Assembly: GCF_037392515.1 (NCBI RefSeq)
Contig: NC_090281.1
Span: 40,648,645-40,712,644 of the forward strand
DNA from: Haliotis asinina
Lineage: Eukaryota; Mollusca; Gastropoda; Lepetellida; Haliotidae
Direction of reading: 5' to 3'
DNA length: 64,000 bases
Below, in pieces: positions 31,055 through 42,225 of the stretch (its first letter is position 1; each line of letters begins with the position of its first letter). The notes under the pieces are model-generated. The model made no database searches and had not been told where the DNA came from. It worked only from the letters and a program-made list of their open reading frames with translations. Made by a program: the position numbers and the translations under genes.

Positions 31055-33585
31055 AAATTATTATTTTTAGACACGGAATTTCCAGGAGTACGAATATTTT
31101 GTCATCTATACTTCGCGGGGACACTTCGTGCATAACGGCGATAATGCCTCTCCACAAAATTTATCATTAGGTTTCCATCAAAATCTTGCGTCCTTGAGGA
31201 CGCACATGTAAAAAAATAATGAGTCCTGCCAGAATTTATTGCGTCAGGGACGCGGGACGCGGGGGTAGATTTATCAGATTTAACACGGTGTTACCACTAT
31301 TGATCACGAGATAAACAAAACCCATATGAAATATCAACATGTCAAATATTCCACCACTATTAGTACTAGTAACACATATTCCATTATATCATTTCTGCTG
31401 TTTGTAGGAAAACAAATAAAAAACATTTTTAAGCGGACAATCGCGATTCAAAAGTGCATTATGTTGTATTTGGGCTTACTTCCCTCGTAACGAAACCCGA
31501 GGGGGAGTCCAAAGTGTAACGACAGCTACCGATTGGCTGGTTCATTTGCTGATACGTCGAGGCTCATAGTGTGTTCAGAAAGATGATGTGTTTGATGGGC
31601 ATTTTAGAAGTATGGCGAGTCACAAGAAAGTAAGATTCTTCATGATAACAACTTTTTGTATTGTATTTGATGCGTCGTTTCAGTATGGATTGACATACCG
31701 TTGTTAAACAAAATCATATACACTATGTTGTTACCCATAAAGAATGTACGTAGTGATGTTGGGTTTTGTAAATCCATCTCTGAATTTGCGTTCAATACAA
31801 TCAAAAATCATTTCAGCAGAGATGGTGAACTGCTGGAAACTGTCATTTGTCCAAGTACAAAGCAGGACTTGAAACTGACAAGCGTTTGCACCAGTTTCCG
31901 TAAGATCCAGTCATCCGAGAAAAATGGATGTAGTTTCTTTGCAGCCCACAGACATAAAAACATATCACATGTACAAGTATCACACCTGCTTAATTACATA
32001 ATGTGGCAGAGACAGGACTCGGGTGCACGAGTCATAAATCAATTTATTTTGTTAATGGCGTAAGGCCTGATAGGAGTTAAGTTCAAATTGCATGTGGTCA
32101 ATGATTGAAGCAGTGTATTGCATATTGTCTTTAGCACACAGGCAGACAAACATATAGCGTCAATATACCAGACATTAAGCTTTCTCTGTGACAGAGGCTG
32201 CTTCTTATAATCAACATGTTTTTTTTTATGTAACAAGTAGATTATTTACTTGTTTGTGCAGACAACCAAGATTAGACTACTGCTGACGACCTCACACTCC
32301 GGGCATGCATACTGTTTCAAGCTCCGCGAACCTATTCACTGCGCATGCGTTATGGGCGCAGCACAGCACAGCTGTTAAAACAACTTCTTCCCTCGGCGCT
32401 GGAGGAAATGTAGTGAATCGCTTGAACTCCGATTTCGCGGTTTTTTCATCTTGTTTTTTTCAACTTTATAGGTTGAATTGGCATTTTGTATGATTTGTTT
32501 CGGTAACTGCATACTGAAAGATATCACTATCTGCAAAGTTGTGTTTTCCGTTGCATGTGACCTTTAAGAAAGTTTCGTTCCATGAGATACCCCATCAAAA
32601 TAATACAACATATCAATAATGCCCTGTGTTCCAGGGTGGGCAGTTCTCTCTGAAGGTCATGACGTTATTTTTCCTTTGGGAACTGTGGCCAGCATTATGT
32701 TGCACCATGTTCAGTTTATTAATTTGCGTCTCCAGTCGAACATGAAATTTATCATCTCGAAAACGTTGGATTGGGCTTTCCCAACAAGTTACTTTAGCCT
32801 CTCATGCCAACCCTCCTGTTATTTGTCCTGGACACATTTCTGTCATGGGGTTCCATTCCTGAAGGTTATTGTTTAGTTATGTTAAATATAGCAGTATGTG
32901 TTAAATGCAACTAGCCCATGCACAACAGGTGTAGTCCCACGAAGCCTAACATTATTCAGTTATGTAGGTAAGTTCATTCATGCCTCAATGATTTTATGGG
33001 ATTATGGTGGATTGTTGCTGGACTGGCCCAATATTGACCACAGAAAAGATGACTTACCAGAAACAACAAAAATCAAATATGATCGTGAAAAATTTCAAAA
33101 GGTGATCTATCCCATCTGTATCACTGGTTCCATTGGTAAAGGTTGGATCGACCACAGAATTCATAGCAACATATATTGTCACGTGTTATGTTACCACAAC
33201 ACAATCTCTATCATTTAGCATATTATCAGAGGTGACAAGGTGATATTGTTTAAGGTTATTGTTATTCACTGTTCCCAGACACAAAATAAGTGGGGTACTG
33301 AGTCGGAATTCGTTTCTAAACAGCTTGCGCATAGTGAAAGAAACACCCATGCATCTTCACTCCACCAAAAACTGTAGTAAGAGCATCAGCATCCTACCCC
33401 TAACAGAGTGACACCTGTCTATCGAACAGTGGTCTGTCCCACTCTTATTTCACGACCCAATAACCTCATTCATTCTGTCATGGAGTCAAACTGTAATTAG
33501 CCTTTGGGATTTATTAGGTGTGAATTTGAGGCCTTGCGAATCGTTTTACCATCACCCACCGGTTATCTCCCCTTGTGGATCTTTC
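31055..33585. other. Mostly anonymous sequence with a dispersed repeat at 31410-31620
   Basis: Short open frames exist, but none has a recognisable domain. A block at 31410-31620 resembles 41733-42020 (shared caatcgc, tcaaaagtg, ttactNccctcg, tttagaagt in order). Within it a short ATG segment (MASHKK) is followed by a gtaaga donor-like site near 31630, which could be a first coding exon. No further exon could be linked. Confidence 0.35.
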
Positions 33586-33652
33586 TAAATTGTAAATGTC
33601 TTGTAAACATCATCTTTCCAAAATTGTAAATGTATTGTAAACATCATCTTTA
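33586..33652. repeat. Two-copy tandem repeat
   Basis: aaattgtaaatgt followed by ttgtaaacatcatctttNc occurs twice in tandem, unit about 33-34 bp. Confidence 0.7.
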
Positions 33653-34116
33653 AAAAAGATTTACAAGCTTGTAAATGTTGACTTTTTTCCAGTGAAGACC
33701 TGACCAGAAGGATCGATCATGTCTGATAATAGAGCACACCACCCTCGTACCTCTCTTAATCGTTTATACATGCCAATCAATTCAGGAGTTCGGGGTTTGA
33801 TTAATGTGGAAGCTCTTCATGATAGAATTTTATTGTGTATGTTCGCACATATTTATTTATCGGTGATCCTCTGGTGATGCATGTCAAGACTCATGATAAA
33901 TGCAAGGAATTCCACAGCTATTTTAAGCGTGTCAAGGTTGTTGGACACAATCTTAAATTTGAAGTTGATTTTGTTGATGGCGATGTACTGCTGGACGGTA
34001 GAGTGATGGGAAGGTGAAGTCCTTTACCAAGTTTGCCCAGAGTCCTTTGTTGAGAAGCCATTTCATCGTGTGTACATGCAGTGTGTGGAACAGAGCGGCA
34101 ATCGGCTGATCTCAAA

Positions 34117-34258
34117 AGTGAGGGCTTCCTTTTTGCTGCTCAGGACCAGTCACTTCCCACTTGGAATCGCGAGAACGTGATTCGAAACCAAACTCTGAAC
34201 ATGAAATGTCGTCTTTGCAATGAATTTACGGAGACTATCCAACACCTTGTCAGTGGAT
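34117..34258 (+). pseudogene. Fossil of a different LINE, C-terminal zinc-motif region
   Basis: Plus-strand frame KSEGFLFAAQDQSLPTWN, then MKCRLCNEFTETIQHLVSG and a stop where Cys would be expected. The CRLC...ETIQHLVSxCP pattern is the usual end of several LINE reverse-transcriptase proteins. The upstream RT is not recognisable. Confidence 0.6.
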
Positions 34259-34373
34259 GACCTGAGCTGATGATGAGCTTTACCAGCCTGACTGTGCCTG
34301 GATCACCCAAACCCTCTCTGCTGCATTTCTATCTCAATGTGTAAAATATAATAAGAGTATTTATATGTGGTTC

Positions 34374-34484
34374 ATCCACATCACTAAGGGACATGCTCTA
34401 AGCACATAACATATACAAAGGTTCTATATACAGGAAATTTGGTGTTCAAAGGCAACTCTTGAAGAGATGAGTTTTGAGCTTGGA
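34374..34484 (-). pseudogene. L2/CR1-like LINE fossil, 3' end
   Basis: After the G insertion the reading continues SKLKTHLFKSCL and a stop, then a short 3'UTR. The matching upstream part is at 40184-41553; together they give the FKSKLKTHLF ending typical of L2/CR1-type elements. Confidence 0.8.
34473..34484. repeat. TSD of copy G, left copy
   Basis: tttgagcttgga, exact partner at 40184-40195, inside the coding end of the L2/CR1-like fossil. Confidence 0.93.
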
Positions 34485-35099
34485 GTGAGTGAGTGAGTTA
34501 ATATTTAACGTCACATCGGCAATATCGCAGCCATATCGTGACGAGAACAAATATCACAAAAAATAATACATATGGATATTATGAAGAACCTGTCTACGAA
34601 GGACAGCAAAACCACTAGACTATCACAGTTAGTATTAAAACTAGCGTGGAAACTTAAAAAATGATAGTATCACTATTTGAACAGTACAATACAAAAACAG
34701 GCTATAGATCGCCAACAACAATGTTAGACCTAAAACAATGTATCTATAGAGGACAGTACAATATAAAAATGAGCTATAGGTTGCCAACAACTGAAGGTAG
34801 ATCACCATACCAGGGACCATGGGGACTTACAGTACCTCTGCTACCTGCATGATCCCTGACTGGATTTACACCATCCCCTCAGCTGTTGGCGACTGTATGC
34901 AAGACTAGCCACAAATTAAAATGACACATATTCTACGATTAAAAAAAAGTGGAAGATTCAATCTGACTTAAACCGTTTTGGGACTTACGTACCCTCTCAG
35001 GAGGACAATACTTTTACGGTACTTCAACCCCCTTCGAGGATACAGCCACTAACAATCTTAGCTGCTAATTGAATTTCCAATCATAAAATACTTATTTAT
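34485..35099 (-). other. Copy G mosaic 3'UTR
   Basis: Longer than the other 3'UTRs. A stretch up to about 34720 (aaaacaggctatagatcgcc) looks like copy C, then a second version of the same stretch (agacctaaaacaatgtatc, then atgagctataggttgccaac) looks like copy E. The segment around cagtacaatanaaaaa is therefore present twice. Confidence 0.7.
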
Positions 35100-38000
35100 T
35101 TACATGTCAGTCAATATATTCAATTCTTTTAAAAATGCAATAATTATATGAGAACGTACGTTACTAAAAAGGTCCTTCATAGTTCTTGATTTAAAATAAT
35201 TGTCCCTTGTGATGGAATATTCAACACAGTCAAGTAAGACATGCTTGACCGTGATGATTTCATCACAAGGGATGCAGAACGGAGGAGCCTCACCTTTCAA
35301 AAGATATTCATGCGTATACCTAGTGTGGCCAATACGACATCGTCGTAGTATGACCTCTTCAAATCTGGACCGACAACCCAAGTAGGTGTAACCAACATAT
35401 GGTTTTATTGCATGTAATTTATTGATACCTACTTGGGTGTCCCACTTCTTCTGCATCAGATCACGGATGTAAGATCTAATTTTAGCTTTATAATCAGTAT
35501 AGGGAATATGAAGTGGTGTCACAGATTTCTTGAGCGCTGCCTTAGCAGCAAGGTCAGCCAAAGTGTTACCAGAGATTCCAACATGGCTGGGTAACCAACA
35601 GAAGACGATGTCGTATTGGCCAGTCGCAAGATAGTTATAAAGTTCAATAATTTCTATTAAAAGTGGATGTTTACATGCTAGATGTTTAATAGCCTGAAGG
35701 CAAGAAAGAGAGTCTGAATAGATTATGTACTGTTTATGTTTCGGATGTCTATGAATATATTTAAGAGCTGTCAATATGGCGTTAGCTTCTGCTGTAAAAA
35801 TAGAACTATCATCTGGTAATCTAGAAGATATTGTTCTGGATCCAATGACAGTGGCACAAGCCACTGCGCCACCGTCCTTGGACCCATCTGTAAATAAGGA
35901 TTTATAATTGCTATATTTATGTTTCAATTGATGATATTCTTGTTTGTATTGTAATTCATTAGTTTCTGATTTTTTAAATGTAGTCAATGTTAGGTCGACT
36001 TGTGGCCTAACCATCTGCCAAGGAGGAGAAGAAAGAAGACGGGAAGGAGCTATGTTTGCCAGCTCAATGCCAGCCGAAGAAAGAAAGGGTTTAATTCTGT
36101 GCCCGAGAGGTGGAACAAGAGAAGACTTTTTGTTGTACAAGTCCTCGTAGAGAGGATTGAAAACACAGTTATATGCAGGGTTAGATTCGTTAGAGTATAG
36201 CTTTGTTATATATTGTAAAGATAATTTTATACGGCGTTGTGTTAGAGATGGTTCATCGGCTTCAACATACAGACTGTCAACAGGAGAGGTTCTAAAGGAC
36301 CCAAGACAAAGTCTTAGACCTTGATGATGAACAGAATCTAATAATTTTAAGTTGCTGTTGCAGGCTCCACCATATACGATGGAGCCATAATCAAGTTTAG
36401 AACGGACAAGTGATCGATATATGATGAAAATACTGCCTTGTGGAACACCCTGATCCTGATTGTAATGATCAGACAGGGTAGAACCCACGCGGACCTGAAA
36501 TTGTCTATCATTTAAAAAGTTGGCTATGAATTGCGGCAAACGACCTCGCAAACCGAAGTCATGTAAGTCTCTTAAAATACCATGTTTCCAAGTTGTGTCA
36601 AATGCTTTTTCTAAATCAAAAAAGATAGACACGGCGTGTTGTTTTTTAATTAGTGCGTTTTTAACAAATGATTCCAAACGCACTAGGTGATCGACAGTAC
36701 TTCTATTTTTACGGAAACCACATTGTATATCAGTGATAAGGTTATTAGTTTCCAAGTACCAAACAAGTCGATTATTTATCATGCGTTCCATGGTCTTGCA
36801 AACACAGCTAGTCAGTGAAATAGGTCGATAATTAGACGTATCAGTATGATCACGTCCAGGTTTAGGTATTGGTACTACTATAGCGTCACGCCATGAAGAC
36901 GGAAATTTACCTGAAGTCCAAATATCGTCAAAAATAGATAAGAGTGCCTCCAAACAGGACTCTGGTAAGTGCTTCAGGAGCTGATAATGGATGTTATCAG
37001 CTCCAGTAGCAGTGTCATGAGCTTGATCAAGAGCAGAATGGAGTTCATGAATAGAAAATGTTTCATTATAATCTTCCCCATTATCTGGGTTGAAATTAAT
37101 ACTTCTTTTTTCTTGTTGTCTTTGATACGTTTGGAATTTAGGTACATAATTAGAAGAGGAAGAGTGTTTAGCGAGGGTTTCACCTAGTTTATTAGCAATA
37201 TCTGATTTATCAGTAAGCAATTGGTTTCCATGTCTAAGATGATGGACAGTAGATTTAGTACCTTTACCCTTAATTTTCTGGATCATGTTCCATACCTTGG
37301 ACATGGGTGTCCGAGAATTTATTTTGGATACATAATTTTGCCAAGATTGGCGTTTGTTCTGTTTAAAAGTACGCCGTGCTTTAGCATTTAAAATTTTAAA
37401 TTTATTTAAATTATGAACCATAGGATGGCGTCGGAAATAATGTTCTGCTTTTTTCCTTGCCTTCCTAGCTTGTTTGCATTCATCACTGAACCATGGTTTC
37501 CGTATATGTGGAACTGCAGAGGAATTTGGTATACATTCATCAGCTATGGAGTTCAGTTCATCCGAAAAGCATTTAATAGCATCTGGAACGTCGATAAAAA
37601 GTTCAGGTTTAAGTTTTTCAGCACACAGTGTTTCATATAAAGCCCAGTTAGCCTTTTTAACATTCCGCCTTGATGATGGAGGAACATCAGATGGAGTTAC
37701 AGATTTTAGTATAGTAGGAAAATGGTCACTTCCACAGAGGTCATCGTGCACTGACCATTCGAATTCATTTAGTAGTTCTGAATTTGTGACTGACAAGTCG
37801 AGAGCAGAATAAGTTCCTGTACCAGGATGTAAATATGTATTGGAGCCATCATTATAAATACATAAATCGTTATCTGAACAAAATTCCTCCAGTACTCTAC
37901 CTTTACCATTAATTGTTGCACTACCCCAGAGTGGGTTGTGTCCATTTAAATCTCCCATAATAATGCAGGGTTTTGGGAGTTGATCATATAGAGCTTGAAG

Positions 38001-38354
38001 ATCGAGTTTGTGAAACGTTGAAGACGGAGAAACATACAGAGAACATAATGTAAACGCAACGTGCAAAGTTAGTCGCACTGCAACAGCCTGAAGATTAGTA
38101 GTAAGTGTAACTGGGCTATGGATAACGTTCTGTTTAACTAGAATGGAAGACCCTCCAGTGGCCCTGTCACCCTTAGGCGAAAAACAATGGTATGCACTGA
38201 ACGAACGTAGGTTAAGAACATCTGTCTCTTTCAAATATGTCTCCTGCAGACAAAACGCTGAGGGCGATAAATCTTGGATTAAAAGTTGTAATTCATGGAA
38301 ATTATTCCTTAGTCCCCTACAGTTCCACTGTATAATAGGATTATGATAATCTAT
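35100..38354 (-). CDS. Copy G ORF2, open frame without the FVDD active site
   Basis: 1085 codons, fully open from an ATA overlapping the ORF1 TAG (first ATG at 38234). Endonuclease, early RT blocks (NYRPISLTS, CGFRKNRST, FDLEKAFD, GVPQGSI), RNase H (LFTDGSKDGG, WLPSHVGISGN) and CIPC motif are present. Near 36425 GVPQGSI is joined to IYRSLVRSKLDYG: 145 codons relative to C are missing, including FVDD and the thumb region. It could cut DNA and perhaps bind RNA, but not reverse transcribe. Confidence 0.93.
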   Translation of the reverse strand: MDYHNPIIQWNCRGLRNNFHELQLLIQDLSPSAFCLQETYLKETDVLNLRSFSAYHCFSPKGDRATGGSSILVKQNVIHSPVTLTTNLQAVAVRLTLHVAFTLCSLYVSPSSTFHKLDLQALYDQLPKPCIIMGDLNGHNPLWGSATINGKGRVLEEFCSDNDLCIYNDGSNTYLHPGTGTYSALDLSVTNSELLNEFEWSVHDDLCGSDHFPTILKSVTPSDVPPSSRRNVKKANWALYETLCAEKLKPELFIDVPDAIKCFSDELNSIADECIPNSSAVPHIRKPWFSDECKQARKARKKAEHYFRRHPMVHNLNKFKILNAKARRTFKQNKRQSWQNYVSKINSRTPMSKVWNMIQKIKGKGTKSTVHHLRHGNQLLTDKSDIANKLGETLAKHSSSSNYVPKFQTYQRQQEKRSINFNPDNGEDYNETFSIHELHSALDQAHDTATGADNIHYQLLKHLPESCLEALLSIFDDIWTSGKFPSSWRDAIVVPIPKPGRDHTDTSNYRPISLTSCVCKTMERMINNRLVWYLETNNLITDIQCGFRKNRSTVDHLVRLESFVKNALIKKQHAVSIFFDLEKAFDTTWKHGILRDLHDFGLRGRLPQFIANFLNDRQFQVRVGSTLSDHYNQDQGVPQGSIFIIYRSLVRSKLDYGSIVYGGACNSNLKLLDSVHHQGLRLCLGSFRTSPVDSLYVEADEPSLTQRRIKLSLQYITKLYSNESNPAYNCVFNPLYEDLYNKKSSLVPPLGHRIKPFLSSAGIELANIAPSRLLSSPPWQMVRPQVDLTLTTFKKSETNELQYKQEYHQLKHKYSNYKSLFTDGSKDGGAVACATVIGSRTISSRLPDDSSIFTAEANAILTALKYIHRHPKHKQYIIYSDSLSCLQAIKHLACKHPLLIEIIELYNYLATGQYDIVFCWLPSHVGISGNTLADLAAKAALKKSVTPLHIPYTDYKAKIRSYIRDLMQKKWDTQVGINKLHAIKPYVGYTYLGCRSRFEEVILRRCRIGHTRYTHEYLLKGEAPPFCIPCDEIITVKHVLLDCVEYSITRDNYFKSRTMKDLFSNVRSHIIIAFLKELNILTDM

Positions 38355-39619
38355 CGTTTGGGAGGATTTATTGGGGATCTTCCCCGTACCTTTTTGGCGG
38401 GCGACAAGCTGTGTGCCCTGGAGCGGACGTTTTCAGTCACGTCCATGTCCTCAAGGGATCCATATTTGTTGTATAAATTGATTTTATTGTCTGACCCTTT
38501 GGGTGCTCTACCACTAAGTTTTTTCAAAGAATCTGGCTTTGTACCTTTGCCCTTAGAGAGTTGTTTAGACTTTGTAGGCTGAGATGATGCGTTAAGATCA
38601 GAGGATGTTTCACATTGGCTTTGAGATGTACTAGGAACTGATTCTGTTGTTTGGGTCGATATTGCAGGTGAGAATATCAGAGGAGATTCCGTTTTAACCC
38701 AGGTCAGGTTTGTCTGACAGCATACAGATGACGTTGTTGTTTTAGCGGTTACTGTTTCTGACGATGTTCTGGTGATAGAAGCATAGCTTTCCTTATGCTC
38801 TGAGCTTTGAACTAGCTTTTTAGCTTCAGCAAAACTAACGTTTTGAGTGAATTTTATCCTATTTATCTCCATTTGATGTTTCCAAACAGGACAACTTTTA
38901 GAGTTGGAGGAGTGCTCACCCGCACAGTTTGTACATTTTTTAACATTACTGTCACAATCTTCTGTTGTATGTGTCTTTTCGCCACAGTGAGCACATACAA
39001 CAGACAATGTGCAAGTATTGACGCCATGACCGAACTTTTGACATTTAAAACACCGCAAAGGGTTTGGAATGTACATGTCCACATTGATGTTACAATAACC
39101 TGCTTTAAGAGATTTTGGAGCAGCTGGTGAGGAAAAGGAGAACAGGTAAGTATTGGTGTTAGTTACAACATCATTCTTCCGGATTGTGAAACGTTTTACA
39201 TTGAGTACACCCTGATCTTTCATCTCAGAGATGATGTCAAGCTCTGTCATATCCGCAAACAATCGGTCACGATCTCTGATGATTCCCTTGCTCGTATTCA
39301 GTGTTTTATGAGCCGTAACCGTGACTGGAACGCCGACAAACAATTCTGTGTTCATAAGGTTTGTGGCTTGTTGCCTTTTCCCACATTCAACCAACAAAGC
39401 ACCGGAACGCAAACGTCTAATATTCTTGACATCACCTGCAAGGCCCTGTATACCCTTGGATATGGCAAAAGGGTTCAACTTTAATGGAGTCTTGTCAACA
39501 GTTTCAATTACAAGAAATCGTGGCCAGTATTCAATTGACGTGGGCAGTCTTTGATCAGTTTCAATTGGATCAGTGTCTAGTTGTCGTTTGGTTTTTTTAG
39601 GAGGGTTTTCATAAGCCAT
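38351..39619 (-). CDS. Copy G ORF1, zinc-knuckle RNA-binding protein
   Basis: 422 residues, open, from MAYENPPKKTKRQ. WPRFLVIETVDK and PLKLNPFAISKGIQG region, knuckles CFKCQKFGHGVNTC, CAHCGEKTHTTEDC, CTNCAGEHSSNSKSC, then a Ser/Thr-rich linker, YGSLEDMDV and the basic tail GRSPINPPKR. Very close to the E protein. The stop TAG overlaps the ORF2 ATA. Confidence 0.95.
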   Translation of the reverse strand: MAYENPPKKTKRQLDTDPIETDQRLPTSIEYWPRFLVIETVDKTPLKLNPFAISKGIQGLAGDVKNIRRLRSGALLVECGKRQQATNLMNTELFVGVPVTVTAHKTLNTSKGIIRDRDRLFADMTELDIISEMKDQGVLNVKRFTIRKNDVVTNTNTYLFSFSSPAAPKSLKAGYCNINVDMYIPNPLRCFKCQKFGHGVNTCTLSVVCAHCGEKTHTTEDCDSNVKKCTNCAGEHSSNSKSCPVWKHQMEINRIKFTQNVSFAEAKKLVQSSEHKESYASITRTSSETVTAKTTTSSVCCQTNLTWVKTESPLIFSPAISTQTTESVPSTSQSQCETSSDLNASSQPTKSKQLSKGKGTKPDSLKKLSGRAPKGSDNKINLYNKYGSLEDMDVTENVRSRAHSLSPAKKVRGRSPINPPKR

Positions 39620-40183
39620 GGTTAATTTCTAATAGTTCGTCATCCGAGCTCCCCACCCACCACGGAGTATCACAAGGACAATGCTAAAAACAAGTGGGTC
39701 TCCAACTTGCAGCACCAAGGATACTCGGATGATATACTCCAGCAGAAGAGTTATTAATAACACATCTACCAGATTGGCCCATGAGCCACCGCCTTCTGGC
39801 ATAAGACTCTAGGCAAAGTGCAAAACATAATACATCAAAATCATAAACATGTTTAGAGAACAATTCTGCCAAGACCAAAAGTAACACATTTTCCAAAAAG
39901 ATTAGTATATTGACAAAAACGTAAGTCCATACACAGGGCTTGGCGTGACCAGCCGATTGATAGAATCAGGCCGATTCTACCACCCGTCTAGTTGAAGTAA
40001 GGGCCAAAGTGGTGTGTTGGGCAAATGGAACGCAGTTTAAAACCCATCTGCCCTCAACCACCGGGATCCCGTCCTCCACCGACACGGGACGCAACCCACG
40101 GCAAACAGGTTGCCCAATTTAGTCGCCTCTTACGACAAGCAATGGGGTGCTGTGGACACATTCTGTCCCGGGTCCACACGGGA

Positions 40184-40195
40184 TTTGAGCTTGGA
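40184..40195. repeat. TSD of copy G, right copy
   Basis: Exact copy of 34473-34484. Confidence 0.93.
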
Positions 40196-40502
40196 CTTAA
40201 AGACTGGCAGTGATGGAGAGGTTTTAAGACCAGATGGTAGAGAGTTCCAAAGAATGGCAGCAGGGTGGGAGCCGGGAGATCTTTCCGGTTTGGACAGTGT
40301 TATCAAGTCCTGGAGGTAAGTTGGGCCAATTCTATTAATAGTCTGATAAACAAGGGAAAAAACTTCAATCCTCTTGCGGATCCGTAGCCAATGAAGAGAA
40401 CTGAGAGCTAGCGAAATATGTGATCGTAGCTTTGTTCTTGTGACGATGCGTACAGCATGGTTCTGTATATTCTGAAGGGCCTGTAATTGTTCATCAAAGA
40501 TA

Positions 40503-40586
40503 CCAAATAGCAGACTATTACAGTAGTCTAAACGTGATAAAATGCCAAATAATAGACTATTACAGTAGTCTAAACGTGATAAAATT
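40503..40586. repeat. 42-bp tandem duplication in the L2/CR1-like RT
   Basis: ccaaatagcagactattaca and the rest of the unit occurs twice with few changes, duplicating the peptide LSRLDYCNSLLFGI in frame. Confidence 0.85.
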
Positions 40587-41553
40587 AGAGTCCAAAAGAG
40601 TCCAAACGTGGCCGCTGCTTCCATACTTAAGATCTCACGTATGGAGTCAATGTTTCTGAGATGGAAGTGACATGTTTTGCATAAGTGGCTGATATGACTT
40701 TTCATAGTTAGATTTGAGTCGAAATAAACACCAAGGTTTCTTACACAGTCAGAGAACCGGATTGAGGTTTGTCCAATGGAAATAGAAGAGAGCTGACACT
40801 TCTGCTGTGTTTGACGTGAAGCAATAATGATGACTTCTGTTTTGCTATGATTTAAGACCAGTTTGTTGTTTGTCATCCAGGACTTGACATCATTCAGAAA
40901 ATCTTCCATGTTATCCTTGGTCTTCTGCTGACTGCCTGGACTTGGTTTAAGGCTGTCCATCAGTTGAGAGTAGTCCGCATAAAAGTGCAGCCCAATGCGA
41001 CGATCAGAGATCAGTTGTCCATGAGGATTGGTGTACATAATGTACAGTATCGGTCCCAAAACTGAAGACCATGGCTTTCTGAAAATGTCCTGTTAATTTG
41101 AACAGACTGTACACGATCTTCCAGATATTTTGAGAACCACCTCGGGACTGTGTCGTTTAGTGAATATTATATCTGTAGTCTTGATAAGACCGTTGTATGG
41201 TCAATGGTATCAAAGGCGGCGAGGTCTAAAAGGACGAGCAGGGCAATATTACTCACGTCTACGGACATCTTGATATTGTCCAGAACACCATTGAGAGCTG
41301 TTTCGGTGGTATGTGCAGTCCTGTAGGCAGACAGATACTTATCAATCAGATCGAAGTTCGGTAAATGCCCAAGCAGCAGACGTTTGACAACTTTTGCGAG
41401 GAGTTTAGAAAGGAAAGAAAGATTAGACACTGGGCGGTAATTGCTGAGGTTTTCGGGTTCCAATGATGGCTTTTTTAACAAAGGTTGTATTACTGCCTGT
41501 TTAAAGCACTTAGGAAAATGTGTGCTAGATGTAGTCAGGAAACATATATGCAT

Positions 41554-42225
41554 CTGTGATTAAGAACACTTTACTACTCCTGTCAACATTGTTTGAATGG
41601 TGACACCCTGTACAGTCTATGTATTCATTCACTGATAACTAAATCCATAAAAGTTTTAAATATAAATGTGATTAAAACACAATCATCACTTATTCATAGC
41701 ATATAAGATAAACTGCTGATTGTGAAAAAACCCAAACAAATAAACATTATCATAGGCTCACAATCGCAAATCAAAAGTGAAATATTTTGTTCTAGGGTTT
41801 ACTGCCCTCGAAAGGAAGCAGCTGGGATATGGAACCCAGTCTGAGTGGGTGGACGTGCACTTAAGTGTAGTGAAGTCTTTCATTTGCAGGTCCATTTGTC
41901 GATACTCTGCGGGCTTTTTGAGTGAACTACTGTGTGGCTGGAAACAGTTGTTCATCCATGTAGATATCAGGACTAAGAAAAGGCTATGGAGAAATAATGG
42001 GTTTTAGAAGTGATTTGAAGAGGTCAGTAATTCGGCACATTTGATATCACCTGGCAGTGAATATCAAAGCAATGCGGCAGTGTAGGCAAAGGTGCCCATC
42101 TATCTGATAATAGAGACTGTACATATGTGCTGATTGTGGGATCTTAGACATCTTGCAGCGATGAACAGTGTAAGAGGTTCACATGGATACCCTGGAGCTT
42201 GACTGTGGAGACACTTGTATACAAA
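41554..42225. repeat. Non-coding; contains second copy of the 31410-31620 repeat
   Basis: 41733-42020 shares ordered blocks with 31410-31620 (see there). No gene is recognised in the remainder. Confidence 0.45.

Larger units (their letters stand above)
34485..40183 (-). mobile_element. I/Nimb-like LINE copy G, full length with RT deletion
   Basis: 5699 bp with exact 12-bp TSDs. 5' end TCCCGTGTGGACCCGGG without ribozyme; 5'UTR 40183-39620; ORF1 open; ORF2 open but lacking the RT catalytic box; mosaic 3'UTR; hairpin arms cgtcac (34509-34514) and gtgacg (34538-34543). Same subfamily as C and E. Confidence 0.95.
40184..41553 (-). pseudogene. L2/CR1-like LINE fossil, reverse transcriptase
   Basis: Two frames. 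41553-41167 has early RT blocks (FPKCFKQAVIQPLLKKP, NYRPVSNLSFLSK, LLDLAAFDTIDH). 41059-40184 has HFYADYSQL in place of the usual YADD, then WMTNNKLVLNHSKTE, SRLDYCNSLL, RIVTRTK and LPVFKSKLK. Frame breaks at 41060-41166 make it inactive. An in-frame 42-bp tandem duplication sits at 40503-40586. It is the insertion target of copy G; its 3' end is at 34374-34484. Confidence 0.88.

Noticed and set aside
31140..31290. Minus-strand frame with FTCASSRTQDFDGN-like peptide
   Set aside because: Reads somewhat like protein, but it is short, stops at both ends and has no recognised domain or splice context.
32619..33218. Two plus-strand frames of about 85 and 106 codons
   Set aside because: No domain, no splice support, random-like composition.
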